Origin: Hydrogenophaga sp. BPS33
GTDB lineage: Bacteria > Pseudomonadota > Gammaproteobacteria > Burkholderiales > Burkholderiaceae_C
Assembly (NCBI RefSeq): GCF_009859475.1
Contig: NZ_CP044549.1
Location: 3,224,001 to 3,288,000, forward strand
Reading direction: 5' to 3'
Length of the DNA: 64,000 nucleotides
Part shown: positions 52,487-61,954 of the stretch, piece by piece
Layout of the letters: every line of letters starts with the position of its first letter
How positions within the stretch are numbered: position 1 is the first letter of the stretch
The notes under the pieces: model-generated
What the model was told of the DNA's origin: nothing
What the model saw: only the letters and a program-made list of their open reading frames with translations
The model's database searches: none
Position numbers and translations under genes: made by a program

Positions 52487-53680
52487 ATGCCCAAACGGAG
52501 AATGGCCCTATATGGCGCAGTCGCCCTGGCCGCCCTGGCCCTGCTGGCCTGGGCACTGGCGCCCAGGCCGGTGGAGGTGGAGGCCGCGCGGGTGGAACGC
52601 GGCCATTTCGAATATGCCATTGAGGAAGACGGGCGAACCCGCCTGCGAGATCGGTACGTGGTGGCGGCGCCCGTGGCGGCCCACCTGTCGCGCATGACAC
52701 TGCGCGAAGGCGATCGTGTGCAAGCGGGTGACACCGTGGCGGTGCTCACGCCGGTGATGTCCTCCCTGTTCGACGAGCGCAGCCTGCGCGAAGCCACGGC
52801 GCGCGCCCGGGCCGCGCAAGCGGCGGTTGCGGGCGCACAGGCGCGGCTGGAGCGCGCACGGCTCACGCAGGACGAGGCCGGGCTGGATTTCCACCGCACC
52901 GAAACGCTCGCCAGAGACGGATTTGTTGCCCCTTCGCGCCTGGACAGCGCCCGGCTGGCGCTCGATGCATCGCGGCGCGAACGCCAGGCCGCCCAGGCCG
53001 CGCTCGAGATGGCGGTGCATGAACGGGAGCAAGCACAGGCATCCGTACTGCCTGCAAATCCCGGCACGGCCGCCGGGCGGCCCCTCGCGGTGCGCGCGCC
53101 GGTCTCGGGCGTGGTGCTGCGAGTGCCATTGCCCAGCGAAAACACCGTGGCGTCCGGTGCCCCGCTGCTCGACATCGGAGACCCGTCGCAAATGGAAGTG
53201 GTGGCCGAGCTGCTCACCACGGATGCCGTTCAGGCCACGCCCGGCACACGCGCCTCGATTGAGCGATGGGGCGGACCTCCCGTGCAGGGACAGGTCCGTC
53301 GCGTCGAACCCGCGGCCTTCACCAAGATTTCCGCGCTGGGCATCGAAGAGCAGCGCGTCAAGGTGCTGATCGACATCACCTCTCCCCCAGCCCAGTGGCT
53401 TGCACTGGGCGACGGGTTTCGTGTGACCGTGCGCGTGATCACCATCAGCACCGACGATGCGGTGATGGTGCCAGTGGGCGCGCTGTTCCCGCACGGCAGT
53501 GGGGAGATGGCGGTCTATGTGCTGGATGCAAACACGGCGCGGGTGCGACCGGTGCGCATCACCGCCCGCAACAGCAACATGGGCTGGGTCCGCGAGGGGC
53601 TGACGCCGGGCGAGCGCGTCATTGTCTACCCGCCGCCCGGTGTGACCGATGGCCGGCGCGTGAGCGTGCTGATGCCTTAG
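52487..53680 (+). CDS. Periplasmic adaptor (HlyD/RND-type membrane fusion protein)
   Basis: 397 residues: one N-terminal membrane segment (about 6-25), lipoyl half-motifs near 60-80 and 190-210 (V-R-A-P-V-S-G-V-V), a coiled-coil hairpin at about 90-190 rich in Ala, Arg and Glu, then beta-barrel domain. It would link the ABC permease to an outer-membrane channel, none of which is adjacent. ATG 52487 fits the GGGAG at 52473; an ATG at 52481 is too close to it. Its gene overlaps none. Confidence 0.85.
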   Translation: MPKRRMALYGAVALAALALLAWALAPRPVEVEAARVERGHFEYAIEEDGRTRLRDRYVVAAPVAAHLSRMTLREGDRVQAGDTVAVLTPVMSSLFDERSLREATARARAAQAAVAGAQARLERARLTQDEAGLDFHRTETLARDGFVAPSRLDSARLALDASRRERQAAQAALEMAVHEREQAQASVLPANPGTAAGRPLAVRAPVSGVVLRVPLPSENTVASGAPLLDIGDPSQMEVVAELLTTDAVQATPGTRASIERWGGPPVQGQVRRVEPAAFTKISALGIEEQRVKVLIDITSPPAQWLALGDGFRVTVRVITISTDDAVMVPVGALFPHGSGEMAVYVLDANTARVRPVRITARNSNMGWVREGLTPGERVIVYPPPGVTDGRRVSVLMP

Positions 53681-53752
53681 CACGGCCGCCCTCCACTTCC
53701 TGCGCGCCACTGGTCGCATCGATCGCAGCCAGCGCAGGCGCCTGCTCGGCGG

Positions 53753-53766
53753 TTGAGAAATATCAA
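53753..53766 (+). promoter_or_regulatory. FNR-type box and -10 for BON copy 2/usp copy 2
   Basis: TTGAGAAATATCAA with -10 TAGAGT at 53788 (offset 35). Start about 53801. The -10 is one base from TAGACT of BON copy 1. Confidence 0.7.
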
Positions 53767-53859
53767 GATCCTAGGCGCGGCGCGGCCTAGAGTGGGCATC
53801 TCATCACTGATGGAAACGGGCCGTTTCCGGATTCGATTGACCTTGCAAGGAGAAACAGC

Positions 53860-54516
53860 GTGAAGACAGATGCATTGCTCAAGGCGGACGTCACGTCCGA
53901 ACTCGCCTGGGACCCTTCGGTGGGTGAACGCGCCGGCATTGGCATTGCCGTCAGGGACGGCGTGGTCACATTGAGCGGCCAGGTCGACAACTACATGCGC
54001 AAGTACGCGGTCGAGCGGGCGGTGCGGCGCGTCTCTGGCGTTCGGGGAATCGCCGTGGACCTCGAAGTCCTGTTGGCCGACGGCGCGAAGACCAGTGACA
54101 CGGACATTGCGCAGGCCGCCTTGAGTGCCATGCACTGGCACTCCGCAGTGCCCGACGACCGCGTGCGTATCGAGGTGGATGACGGCCATGTGACGTTGAC
54201 CGGCGAGGTGGACTGGGCCTATCAAATGGCCGGTGCCGAACAGTGTGTTCGTCCGCTGCGGGGCGTCAAGGGCGTGACGAACAACATCCGCATCCGCCCT
54301 CACGCGAACGTCGCGGACATCGCCACCGGTATTTCATCCGCGCTGACCCGTCACGCCCAGCGTGAGGCCCGCAACATTTCGATCCAGGTCGACGGTGGCG
54401 TGGTCACCCTGCGCGGCAAGGTGGACTCTCTGCGGGAGCGCGAGGCCGCCGTCGGCACGGCCTGGTCTGCCAAAGGCGTGACACGCGTCGTGGATGAACT
54501 CGAGATTGGCGCCTGA
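53860..54516 (+). CDS. Triple BON domain protein, copy 2
   Basis: 218 residues, GTG start with AAGGAG. Three BON domains, in the same order and spacing as copy 1; V-E-V-D-D-G-H-V-T-L-T-G-E-V-D-W and A-W-S-A-K-G-V mirror V-E-K-G-W-V-T-L-S-G-K-V-E-W and A-W-S-A-P-G-V. Followed by usp copy 2 after 39 nt. Confidence 0.9.
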   Translation: MKTDALLKADVTSELAWDPSVGERAGIGIAVRDGVVTLSGQVDNYMRKYAVERAVRRVSGVRGIAVDLEVLLADGAKTSDTDIAQAALSAMHWHSAVPDDRVRIEVDDGHVTLTGEVDWAYQMAGAEQCVRPLRGVKGVTNNIRIRPHANVADIATGISSALTRHAQREARNISIQVDGGVVTLRGKVDSLREREAAVGTAWSAKGVTRVVDELEIGA

Positions 54517-54555
54517 GCGCCCTCTTCTTCCAATCATTTTTCAAGAGAGTCTTCC

Positions 54556-55011
54556 ATGTCTTACAAGCGCATTCTGGTGCCCTACGACGGGAGCGAAACG
54601 TCCGACAAGGCGCTGGTCGCCGCACTCAATATGGCCCGTGAACAGGGCGGTCGCGTGCGGGTGATACACGACATTGACGAGCTCGCGATGGCCAGCGGAT
54701 ACGAGTACGCCGGCGAGTTGGCCCAACTCGCCCGCGACCAGGGCAAGAAGCTGCTGGACGACGCGCTCGTCATGGTCCGTGCAGCAGGCGTGGAAGGCGA
54801 CACCCGTCTGCTTGACGTGCCGGGCAGGCGCCTGGGCGATGCCGTGTCGGACGAGGCCGCGGTATGGCAGGCGGATCTGGTCGTCGTCGGCACGCACGGC
54901 CGGCGTGGCCTGAGCCGGGTGCTGCTGGGCAGCGGCGCGGAGAGCGTGATCCGCCTGTCCACCGTCCCCGTACTCGTGATCCGGGGTGATGACAAGGGCG
55001 TCGGCTCCTGA
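54556..55011 (+). CDS. Universal stress protein (UspA family), copy 2
   Basis: 151 residues, R-I-L-V-P-Y-D-G-S at the N terminus and G-T-H-G-R-R-G-L-x8-G-S at about 113-128, ATP-binding type. Paralogue of copy 1. In the same direction as BON copy 2 and the protease gene, with short gaps, so one operon is likely. Confidence 0.92.
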   Translation: MSYKRILVPYDGSETSDKALVAALNMAREQGGRVRVIHDIDELAMASGYEYAGELAQLARDQGKKLLDDALVMVRAAGVEGDTRLLDVPGRRLGDAVSDEAAVWQADLVVVGTHGRRGLSRVLLGSGAESVIRLSTVPVLVIRGDDKGVGS

Positions 55012-55027
55012 CGCTGCTCTTTCGGCC

Positions 55028-56416
55028 ATGCAAGCCCGCGCTCGATGGCTGGTGACGGCACTGGTGATCGGTGCGATGGCGCTCGCGGGGGCTTTGCCAG
55101 CACGGGCGCAGGCGCCAGCGCCGGCGCGTGAGGTACCCGCTCTCTCGGTCGGGTTCACGCCCAACTACCGCGCCATCATGAGACGCGCGGGTCCGGCGGT
55201 CGTGGGTGTTCTCGTGGACGGCGTTCAGATGCCTTCATCGGTCAACGACCCGGCCGATGCAAGACGGTCTGCCCGCCCGTTCAGATCGCCATTTCCATTC
55301 CATGGCCAGGGATCGGGTTTCATCATCAGCCCCGACGGGCTGGTGCTCACCAGCGCACACGTCGTTGCCGAGGCGCGGCAGGTCACGGTGCGCCTGAGCG
55401 ATCGCCGCGAGTTTCGCGCCAGCGTGCTGGGCCGCGACGACTTGACCGACGTCGCGGTATTGCGCATCGCGGCCCACGAGCTGCCGATCCTCACGACCGG
55501 CCATGTCGATAGCCTTCAGGTCGGCGACCCGGTCGTGGCCATTGGCGCGCCCTTCGGTCTGGAGCAGAGCATCTCGCATGGGATCGTGAGCGCTTTGGGC
55601 CGATCCATCGTCGGATTCACCTCGGTGCCCAACATCCAGACCGATGCGCCCGTCAATCCCGGTCATTCCGGCGGCCCACTTCTGGATGCCAGTGCCTCCG
55701 TGGTCGGCATGCATGCAACGATCTTCTCGATCTCGGGTGGCTACCAGGGCGTCTCGTTTGCCGTACCGATCGACGTGGTGCTTCGGGTCAAGGACCACAT
55801 CGTCGCGCACGGTCGCATGCGCCACGCCTACCTGGGTGCAACGATCCAGAATCTGGACCGCACCCTCGCCGCGGCGTTCGGTCAGGAACGGCCGCGAGGG
55901 GCGCTGGTCTCCGGGGTGGCCGTTGGCAGCCCCGCAGCGGCGGCCGGGTTGACGGCGGGCGACATCATCACCGCCTACAACGGAACGCAGATCGACCGCA
56001 CCGGAGACCTCCTTGGCCATCTCAGCCTGGCAGCGCCCGGTGAGCGGATTCGCCTGGGGTTGTGGCGCGCGCGCGGCGCTGGCGAGCTCACCGTGCGTCT
56101 GGGCGAAGCCACGGGCGACGATGACCAGAGCGATGCGGAGGAAACGGATGCGCAGGAGCTGGGCTGGCATCTGCGGCCGCTGACGAACCAGGAGCGCGAG
56201 TCGCTGGGCGTGTCCAGCGGTGTCTGGGTGGATGAGGTGGCGCATTTCAGCGCGCAAGCCGGCTTGCTCGCGGGTGATGCCATCCTGTCCATCAATCTCA
56301 AACCAGTGCGGTCTGTTCAGGATGTCCTTGCGGCGGTCAGAGGCCGGCCGTCGCACCTGGCGCTCCTGATCGACCGAGATGGCGTGCGCCTGTTCATTCC
56401 GATGTGGCTCGAATGA
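55028..56416 (+). CDS. DegQ/HtrA-like periplasmic serine protease
   Basis: 462 residues. Signal peptide of about 27 (A-R-A-Q), trypsin-like domain with catalytic His111 (S-A-H-V-V), Asp141 (L-T-D-V-A-V) and Ser214 (N-P-G-H-S-G-G-P). The residue before Ser is His, not the usual Asn in G-N-S-G-G. Two PDZ domains at about 270-360 and 385-460. It would degrade or refold damaged periplasmic proteins. No Deg-type sigma-E signal is visible; it seems part of the BON-usp unit. Confidence 0.9.
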   Translation: MQARARWLVTALVIGAMALAGALPARAQAPAPAREVPALSVGFTPNYRAIMRRAGPAVVGVLVDGVQMPSSVNDPADARRSARPFRSPFPFHGQGSGFIISPDGLVLTSAHVVAEARQVTVRLSDRREFRASVLGRDDLTDVAVLRIAAHELPILTTGHVDSLQVGDPVVAIGAPFGLEQSISHGIVSALGRSIVGFTSVPNIQTDAPVNPGHSGGPLLDASASVVGMHATIFSISGGYQGVSFAVPIDVVLRVKDHIVAHGRMRHAYLGATIQNLDRTLAAAFGQERPRGALVSGVAVGSPAAAAGLTAGDIITAYNGTQIDRTGDLLGHLSLAAPGERIRLGLWRARGAGELTVRLGEATGDDDQSDAEETDAQELGWHLRPLTNQERESLGVSSGVWVDEVAHFSAQAGLLAGDAILSINLKPVRSVQDVLAAVRGRPSHLALLIDRDGVRLFIPMWLE

Positions 56417-56486
56417 GCGCAGATCAACGCGCCAAGATTTCCCTCAACGCGCCTGGATCCAGGCGCTCACTTTCAGGAGTATCACC

Positions 56487-56678
56487 ATGACCTTCAACGT
56501 CGGCGGCCTTGACCGCACCCTTCGCATCCTCTTCGGCCTGGCCCTGGTGGCGGCGGCCGTCACGGGCACCGTGGGCCTCTGGGGTTATGTGGGCCTCATT
56601 CCACTGATCACGGGCCTGATGGGCTGGTGCCCGCTCTATGCCGTCCTCGGGCTCAAGACCTGCCGCACCGCAAAGTGA
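56487..56678 (+). CDS. DUF2892 (YgaP-like) membrane protein, copy 2
   Basis: 63 residues, two helices. N-V-G-G-L-D-R-T-L-R and G-L-M-G-W-C-P-L-Y-A repeat the pattern of copy 1. CAGGAG before the ATG. No rhodanese or persulfide gene is next to it here. Confidence 0.88.
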   Translation: MTFNVGGLDRTLRILFGLALVAAAVTGTVGLWGYVGLIPLITGLMGWCPLYAVLGLKTCRTAK

Positions 56679-56727
56679 TCCGGCACGCGGCGCGGATACG
56701 GCCGCGCGAGCTTGCCTTCGTGCGTCC

Positions 56728-56741
56728 TTGACTCTTGTCAA
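56728..56741 (+). promoter_or_regulatory. FNR-type box and -10 for the arginine unit
   Basis: TTGACTCTTGTCAA, extended to a perfect CTTGAC-N4-GTCAAG dyad. -10 CACCAT at 56764 (offset 36). Arginine deiminase genes are Anr-controlled in Pseudomonas, which supports the reading of all these boxes. Confidence 0.75.
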
Positions 56742-56839
56742 GGTGCGCCTGCGACAGGGGGTTCACCATGGAGCCAGATGCCGCGCCAGCCCCCCGCCCT
56801 TGCGAGGTGGCGGTGTCGGCATCACTGGAGGCACACACC

Positions 56840-58291
56840 ATGGAAAACACAGCACGTCCGAGCGCGCGATTGACACCCGCGCCCGCCTTTCAAGACCGGT
56901 TCCCCACCGCGTACACCATCCTCTTCGGGCTCATCATCCTGATGGCGGCGCTCACCTGGATCCTGCCCGCAGGCCAATACGAACGCGTCGCCAACCAGGC
57001 CCTGGGCAAGGATGCGCCGGTGCCGGGCACCTACAAGGTGGTGGAGGCCGCCCACCAGGGCGTTCTTGACGTGTTGATGGCACCCATTTCGGGGTTTTAC
57101 AACCAGGCCACCGGCGTCGCCAATGCCATCGACGTCTCGCTCTTCGTGCTCATCATCGGTGGCTTCCTGGGCGTGGTAAACGCCACGGGCGCCATCAACA
57201 CCGGCATCGAGCGCGTGATGCTGCGCCTCAAAGGCCGTGAAAAATGGATGATCCCGGCGCTGATGCTCCTCTTTGCCGCCGGTGGCACGACCTACGGCAT
57301 GGCGGAAGAAACGCTGGCGTTCTACGTGCTGCTGCTGCCGCTGATGATCGCGGTGGGCTACGACGCGCTCACGGGCGTGGCCGTGATCATGGTGGGCGCG
57401 GGCATCGGGGTGCTGGGCTCCACCATCAATCCGTTTTCCACCGCCATCGCGTCCAACGCGGCGGGCATTCCTTTCACGCAAGGCATGGCGTTGCGGTTGG
57501 CCATCCTGGCACTGGGTTGGCTGATCTGCGTGGCCTACGTCATGCGGTACGCCGAACGTGTTCGCAAGGATCCGTCCAAGTCGCTGGTGGCCGACCTCAA
57601 GGTCTCCAATGAAGCGCACTTCCTGCGCCATCGCGACGAGCACCGGGATGCGGTGCTCACCGGTCGGCAAAAACTCATCCTGCTCATGTTCGGCGCCACC
57701 TTCATCGCCATGGTCTGGGGCGTGGCCCTGCGTGGCTGGTGGATGGCCGAGATGTCGGCCCTGTTCCTGGCCTCGGCGATCGCCATCGGGCTGGTGGACT
57801 GGATGGGCGAGAAACCCTTCACCACCGCCTTCGTCGACGGATCGCGTGAGCTGCTGGGTGTGGCGCTGGTGATCGGCCTGGCGCGTGGCATCGTGGTCAT
57901 CATGGACCAGGGCAAGATCACCGACACCATTCTGCACACCTTCGAAGGCTGGATCGGTGGCATGTCCGATGTGGCCTTTGTGAACGCGCTCTTTGCCACC
58001 GAAGGCCTGCTCAGCCTGCTGGTGCCCTCCACCTCCGGGCTGGCGGTGTTGAGCATGCCCATTCTTGCGCCGCTGTCGGACTTCGCTGGCGTGCCCCGCC
58101 ACCTCGCTGTCACGGCATTCCAGACCGCAATCGGCATCACCAATCTGGTCACGCCCACCTATGCGGTGGTGGTGGGCGCGCTGGCCATCGGGCGCGTGCC
58201 CTATCAACGGTGGGTGCGCTTCATCTGGCCGCTCATGCTGATGTTGGCCGTGCTGAGCATGGCGTCCTTGAGCGTGGCGGTGCTGCTGTGA
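56840..58291 (+). CDS. YfcC family antiporter, probable arginine/ornithine exchanger
   Basis: 483 residues, about twelve helices. Family features: W-I-L-P-A-G-Q-Y near residue 40 and [10 protein letters not shown] near 190. Related to DcuC-type carriers, and found with arginine deiminase genes, so arginine/ornithine exchange is likely but not proven. ATG 56840 follows GGAGG; an upstream in-frame ATG at 56768 lies almost on the predicted transcription start. Ends with GTGA overlapping arcA. Confidence 0.85.
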   Translation: MENTARPSARLTPAPAFQDRFPTAYTILFGLIILMAALTWILPAGQYERVANQALGKDAPVPGTYKVVEAAHQGVLDVLMAPISGFYNQATGVANAIDVSLFVLIIGGFLGVVNATGAINTGIERVMLRLKGREKWMIPALMLLFAAGGTTYGMAEETLAFYVLLLPLMIAVGYDALTGVAVIMVGAGIGVLGSTINPFSTAIASNAAGIPFTQGMALRLAILALGWLICVAYVMRYAERVRKDPSKSLVADLKVSNEAHFLRHRDEHRDAVLTGRQKLILLMFGATFIAMVWGVALRGWWMAEMSALFLASAIAIGLVDWMGEKPFTTAFVDGSRELLGVALVIGLARGIVVIMDQGKITDTILHTFEGWIGGMSDVAFVNALFATEGLLSLLVPSTSGLAVLSMPILAPLSDFAGVPRHLAVTAFQTAIGITNLVTPTYAVVVGALAIGRVPYQRWVRFIWPLMLMLAVLSMASLSVAVLL

Positions 58292-59535
58292 GCGCGCCGA
58301 CACCGGCGCCAGGCGGCGCGCCCCGGTTGGGTGTGCACTCGGAGGTGGGCAAGCTTCGACGGGTGCTGGTGGGTTCGCCCGGGCTCGCGCACGAACGCCT
58401 CACGCCCGCCAATTGCGAAGCCATGTTGTTCGACGACGTGTTCTGGGTGCAGCAGGCGCGCACCGACCATTTCGACTTCGTCTCGAAGATGCAGGATCGC
58501 GGCGTGGAAGTGCTGGAGATCGGCCAGTTGCTGGCCGAGACCCTGGCGCTGCCCGCCGCGCGGGATTGGGTGTTGCAGCGCAAGGTCACGCCGGACCACG
58601 TGGGCGTGGGCATGCTGGATGAGCTCAAGGGCTGGTTGGGGGAACTTCCCGCCGATGCGCTGGCGCGCCACCTCGTGGGCGGCGTGGCGGTGCACGACCT
58701 GCCCTTCAAGCCGCAAGGCATGTTCGGCCCCTCCCTGGGCCCTGACGGCTTTGTCCTGCCGCCGCTGCCCAACTACATGTTCACCCGCGACACCAGTGCC
58801 TGGATCTACGGCGGTGTGACGCTCAACCCCATGCACTGGCCGGCGCGCCGGCAAGAGACCTTGCTGACCGCGGCGGTGTATCGCTTCCATCCGCTGTTTG
58901 CGCAACCGGGTGTGCGTGTGTGGTGGGGCGATCCCGATGTCGACCACGGACCCGCGACCCTGGAGGGTGGCGACATCATGCCCATTGGCAACGGCGTGGT
59001 GCTGGTCGGCATGGGCGAGCGCAGCACGCCGCAAGCCGTGGGGCAGCTCGCACAGGCGCTGTTCGCGGCTGGTGCGGCCCAGCGCGTGGTGGCCTGCCAG
59101 ATGCCGCCATCGCGTGCGGCCATGCACCTTGACACGGTGTTTTCCTTCTGCGACCGCGACACCGTCACCAGTTTCGTGGACGTGGCCGCGCAGATCGTCT
59201 GCCACAGCCTGTATCCCGACGGCCGAGGCGGCGTCGACCACCGCCGCGAGAACAAGCCCTTGTTCGACGTGGTGGCGCAATGCCTGGGCCTGAAGCAGTT
59301 GCGCGTCATCCCGACCGGTGGCGACGGCTACGAACAGGCGCGCGAGCAATGGGACGACGGCAACAACGTGGTGGCGATCGAACCGGGTGTCGTGATCGGC
59401 TACGACCGCAACACCCACACCAACACCCTGTTGCGCAAGGCCGGCATCGAGGTCATCACCATTCGCGGCGGCGAGCTGGGCCGGGGCCGGGGCGGTGGGC
59501 ATTGCATGACCTGCCCGTTGTGGCGCGAGGCATGA
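58288..59535 (+). CDS. arcA: Arginine deiminase
   Basis: 415 residues with GTG start coupled to the antiporter. Catalytic Cys406 in G-G-G-H-C-M-T-C-P, the F-T-R-D-T-S block at about 168, the His in M-H-L-D-T near 280. It hydrolyses arginine to citrulline and ammonia. No ornithine carbamoyltransferase or carbamate kinase gene follows, so ATP cannot be made here unless they are elsewhere. Confidence 0.95.
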   Translation: MSAPTPAPGGAPRLGVHSEVGKLRRVLVGSPGLAHERLTPANCEAMLFDDVFWVQQARTDHFDFVSKMQDRGVEVLEIGQLLAETLALPAARDWVLQRKVTPDHVGVGMLDELKGWLGELPADALARHLVGGVAVHDLPFKPQGMFGPSLGPDGFVLPPLPNYMFTRDTSAWIYGGVTLNPMHWPARRQETLLTAAVYRFHPLFAQPGVRVWWGDPDVDHGPATLEGGDIMPIGNGVVLVGMGERSTPQAVGQLAQALFAAGAAQRVVACQMPPSRAAMHLDTVFSFCDRDTVTSFVDVAAQIVCHSLYPDGRGGVDHRRENKPLFDVVAQCLGLKQLRVIPTGGDGYEQAREQWDDGNNVVAIEPGVVIGYDRNTHTNTLLRKAGIEVITIRGGELGRGRGGGHCMTCPLWREA

Positions 59536-59575
59536 CGGCCGCGAATCCTCCCGAACACGAAAGACCGACTCCCGT

Positions 59576-59589
59576 TTGCGCATGGTCAA
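59576..59589 (+). promoter_or_regulatory. FNR-type box and -10 for flavodoxin-like gene
   Basis: TTGCGCATGGTCAA with -10 TAGATT at 59612 (offset 36), start about 59624, 23 nt before the ATG. Confidence 0.55.
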
Positions 59590-59646
59590 TGTCCGCAAGC
59601 GGGTCGAGGGGTAGATTGAAGTGCATCGTCAAAGGAGAACACCCTC

Positions 59647-60177
59647 ATGAGCAAGAACGTATTGGTCGTCGTGTACTCCTACACGGGCACGTCCATGGCC
59701 GTCGCGAAACTGATGGCCATCCAGCAGAACTGGTCTCTCGGCTGGATCGAGGAAAAGCGGTCACGCCGGGGTGCCTGGGGCAGTTGGCGATGCCTGCTGG
59801 ATTCCTTCCTGCGCCGCCATCCGCCCATCCGGTACCACGGCTCCTCGCCGGGCCACTTCGACGCGGTGGTGCTGGTGTCGCCGATCTGGGCCTTGCGACT
59901 GGCCGGCCCCATGCGCAGCTTCGTCGTGGCCGAGCGGGAGCGGCTGCGCGACGTCGCGGTGGTGTCCGTGATGGGAGGCCAGGGTGGCCCCAACGCGGTG
60001 GCCGAGGTGGCCGACATCCTCGGCCGGGCGCCCTTCATGAGCATGACCGTCACGGCACGGGAGGTCGATGACGGAAGCTGTGCGGCAAGGCTGCAAGCCT
60101 TTGGCACAGCGGTGCAAGGCGCCGAGGATTCGCGCGAGGTGGTCCGACCGACCACCTTGTCCACCGAAGCCGTCTGA
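59647..60177 (+). CDS. Flavodoxin-like protein
   Basis: 176 residues. V-Y-S-Y-T-G-T-S near residue 10 is the FMN phosphate loop; L-V-S-P-I-W-A near 77 and M-G-G-Q-G-G near 112 are the two ring loops. The FMN loop is close to that of flavodoxin families FldA/WrbA-like. It may be an electron carrier or quinone reductase. AAAGGAG before the ATG. It is convergent with the next gene. Confidence 0.8.
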   Translation: MSKNVLVVVYSYTGTSMAVAKLMAIQQNWSLGWIEEKRSRRGAWGSWRCLLDSFLRRHPPIRYHGSSPGHFDAVVLVSPIWALRLAGPMRSFVVAERERLRDVAVVSVMGGQGGPNAVAEVADILGRAPFMSMTVTAREVDDGSCAARLQAFGTAVQGAEDSREVVRPTTLSTEAV

Positions 60178-60258
60178 GCCATTGCAAGCGCCTCGCCGCA
60201 GCCCTCCTCACGGTTGTGCAAGGCAGGGCTGGGCTCTTGGCGCACGGCGGATTGAAGG

Positions 60259-61791
60259 TCAGGTGGGCGTTGTGGCCGCTTGCCAGCGCGCCACGAGAGC
60301 GTCCACATCCACCCCGTCTTCGGTGCAGACCTCGATGGCGAAAGCCTGTTCGTCGGTTTCCAGAGGCTGGCGGTTGGCCAGTTGGCGCTCCAGCACCTTC
60401 ACATCCGCCTCGGAGGCGTCCGCGCCAGAAGCGTTGCGGGCGGCCAGGCGATGGCGCAGCGTTTCAGGGCTTGCCTTGCAATGAAGCACGGAGAACGGCA
60501 CCCGCAGTTCGGCAGCCAGCGTCTGAAACCGGCGCCGCTCGCGGGCTAGCAAAAAGGCGGCGTCCACAATCACCGGGTAATCCGCCTGCAGCGCTTCGCG
60601 CGCCCGGTGCCACAGGCTGTCGAACGTGTCGAGCGTGGCCTGCTCTGTGTAGATGTCCAGACCGAGCGCCATGGAGCGCTCCAGGGGGGCGAGACCGAAC
60701 AGGCGCTTTCGCTCCACGTCCGAGCGGATGCGGATGGCTTGCGCCGTGCGCAGCAATTGGGAGGCCAGCGTGGATTTTCCGGAGCCTGACAGGCCATAGG
60801 TGATCATCAGACGCGCGTTGTCACGCGTCGGGGCGCACCCTTGGACCGCACACGCCAGGTAATCCGGGCTGGGCATCTGCGGCGGGGGCGGTTTGCTCAG
60901 GCCGCAGGTCATGGCCCGGACCATCGCCCGGTAGACCTCATAGAACCGCAAGACCGCCAAACCCGCATAGTCTCCGCTGCACTGCAGCCAGGCGTCCAGA
61001 AAACGGAACGCCAGATCCGCCCGGCCATGCGCCTTCAGATCCATGGTGAGAAAGGCCACGTCGCTCATCACGTCGATCCAGCGCAAACCCGGGTCGAACT
61101 CGATGCAGTCGAACGGCACCAGTTCGCCGTCGATCAGGGCGACATTGCCCATGTGCAGATCGCCGTGGCATTCGCGGACCGATCCGCCGCGCTGGCGTGC
61201 GGACCATGTCGACGACAAGGCCGCGTCCTGCGCCTGCAGCCAGACACCGAGCGCGCCATGGCGAGGATCTTCGCCTTTGGCTTGCAGCGCGGCCAGCACG
61301 TCTGCGGCCAATCGGAAGATGCGCCGCGGGCTGCCCCAGCCCGATGACCGCGAGACCGGCGCGGTGGCATGCAGCTGCGCCAGGTGCCGGGCCAGGCCAT
61401 CGAGCCAGACGGGCTCCAGCCCACCCGACAACAGCAGGTTGCGCAGCAGCGACGATTGGGCGAACCTGCGCATGCGGACCACGTGGTCGATGGGCTCGCC
61501 GGCGTTGCCACCGTCCAGCCTGGGAGCCTTGGGGGTGCCGCGCACGGGCACCACGTCCAGGTAGAGGCGAGGAGCGAACCGCCGGTTGAGACGCAGCTCT
61601 TCTTCGCAGAAGTGTTTTCTCGCCTGGACACTGCTGAAGTCCACGAACGGCAAACGCACCGGCTTCTTGAGCTTGTAGGCGTATACAGGTGCGAGCAAGA
61701 TCCACGAGAGGTGGGTCTCGATCAGCTCGATCGATTGCCCCGTCTCCCGGCTCAACACCTTGCGCAGCGCTGCGATCAGTTTCGTGTCCAT
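60259..61791 (-). CDS. Bifunctional phosphotransferase (APH-like)/AAA ATP-binding protein
   Basis: 510 residues. N-terminal kinase-like APH domain (about 20-310) with C-H-G-D-L-H-M-G-N at about 212-220 and F-D-C-I-E-F near 236. C-terminal AAA_33 P-loop domain with Y-G-L-S-G-S-G-K-S-T at about 350-359. This is the architecture of M. tuberculosis Rv2004c, a hypoxia (DosR) regulon protein near a Usp gene. Substrate unknown. The ATG at 61791 is preferred over an earlier one. Confidence 0.85.
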   Translation of the reverse strand: MDTKLIAALRKVLSRETGQSIELIETHLSWILLAPVYAYKLKKPVRLPFVDFSSVQARKHFCEEELRLNRRFAPRLYLDVVPVRGTPKAPRLDGGNAGEPIDHVVRMRRFAQSSLLRNLLLSGGLEPVWLDGLARHLAQLHATAPVSRSSGWGSPRRIFRLAADVLAALQAKGEDPRHGALGVWLQAQDAALSSTWSARQRGGSVRECHGDLHMGNVALIDGELVPFDCIEFDPGLRWIDVMSDVAFLTMDLKAHGRADLAFRFLDAWLQCSGDYAGLAVLRFYEVYRAMVRAMTCGLSKPPPPQMPSPDYLACAVQGCAPTRDNARLMITYGLSGSGKSTLASQLLRTAQAIRIRSDVERKRLFGLAPLERSMALGLDIYTEQATLDTFDSLWHRAREALQADYPVIVDAAFLLARERRRFQTLAAELRVPFSVLHCKASPETLRHRLAARNASGADASEADVKVLERQLANRQPLETDEQAFAIEVCTEDGVDVDALVARWQAATTPT

Positions 61792-61889
61792 ATGGAAGGA
61801 CCCATGATGGGTGCTTTGCCCGGACAAGGCTTGATGCAGGTCAAGCTCTCGGGCGCTCCCCCCCACACGTGCGTGAAGTCCTGCGCGGA

Positions 61890-61903
61890 TTGACTTGCGT
61901 CAA
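61890..61903 (+). promoter_or_regulatory. FNR-type box and -10 for acyl-CoA ligase
   Basis: TTGACTTGCGTCAA with -10 CACCAT at 61926 (offset 36), the same -10 as for the arginine unit. Start about 61938. No suitable -10 faces the minus-strand kinase gene. Confidence 0.6.
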
Positions 61904-61954
61904 GTGGGAGGCGAGCATGAAGGATCACCATCCACCCTATTCTTGGGAAGCACC

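Noticed and set aside
49920..52700. 926-codon minus-strand frame opposite the ABC genes
   Set aside because: Antisense of the FtsX permease; no domain recognised.
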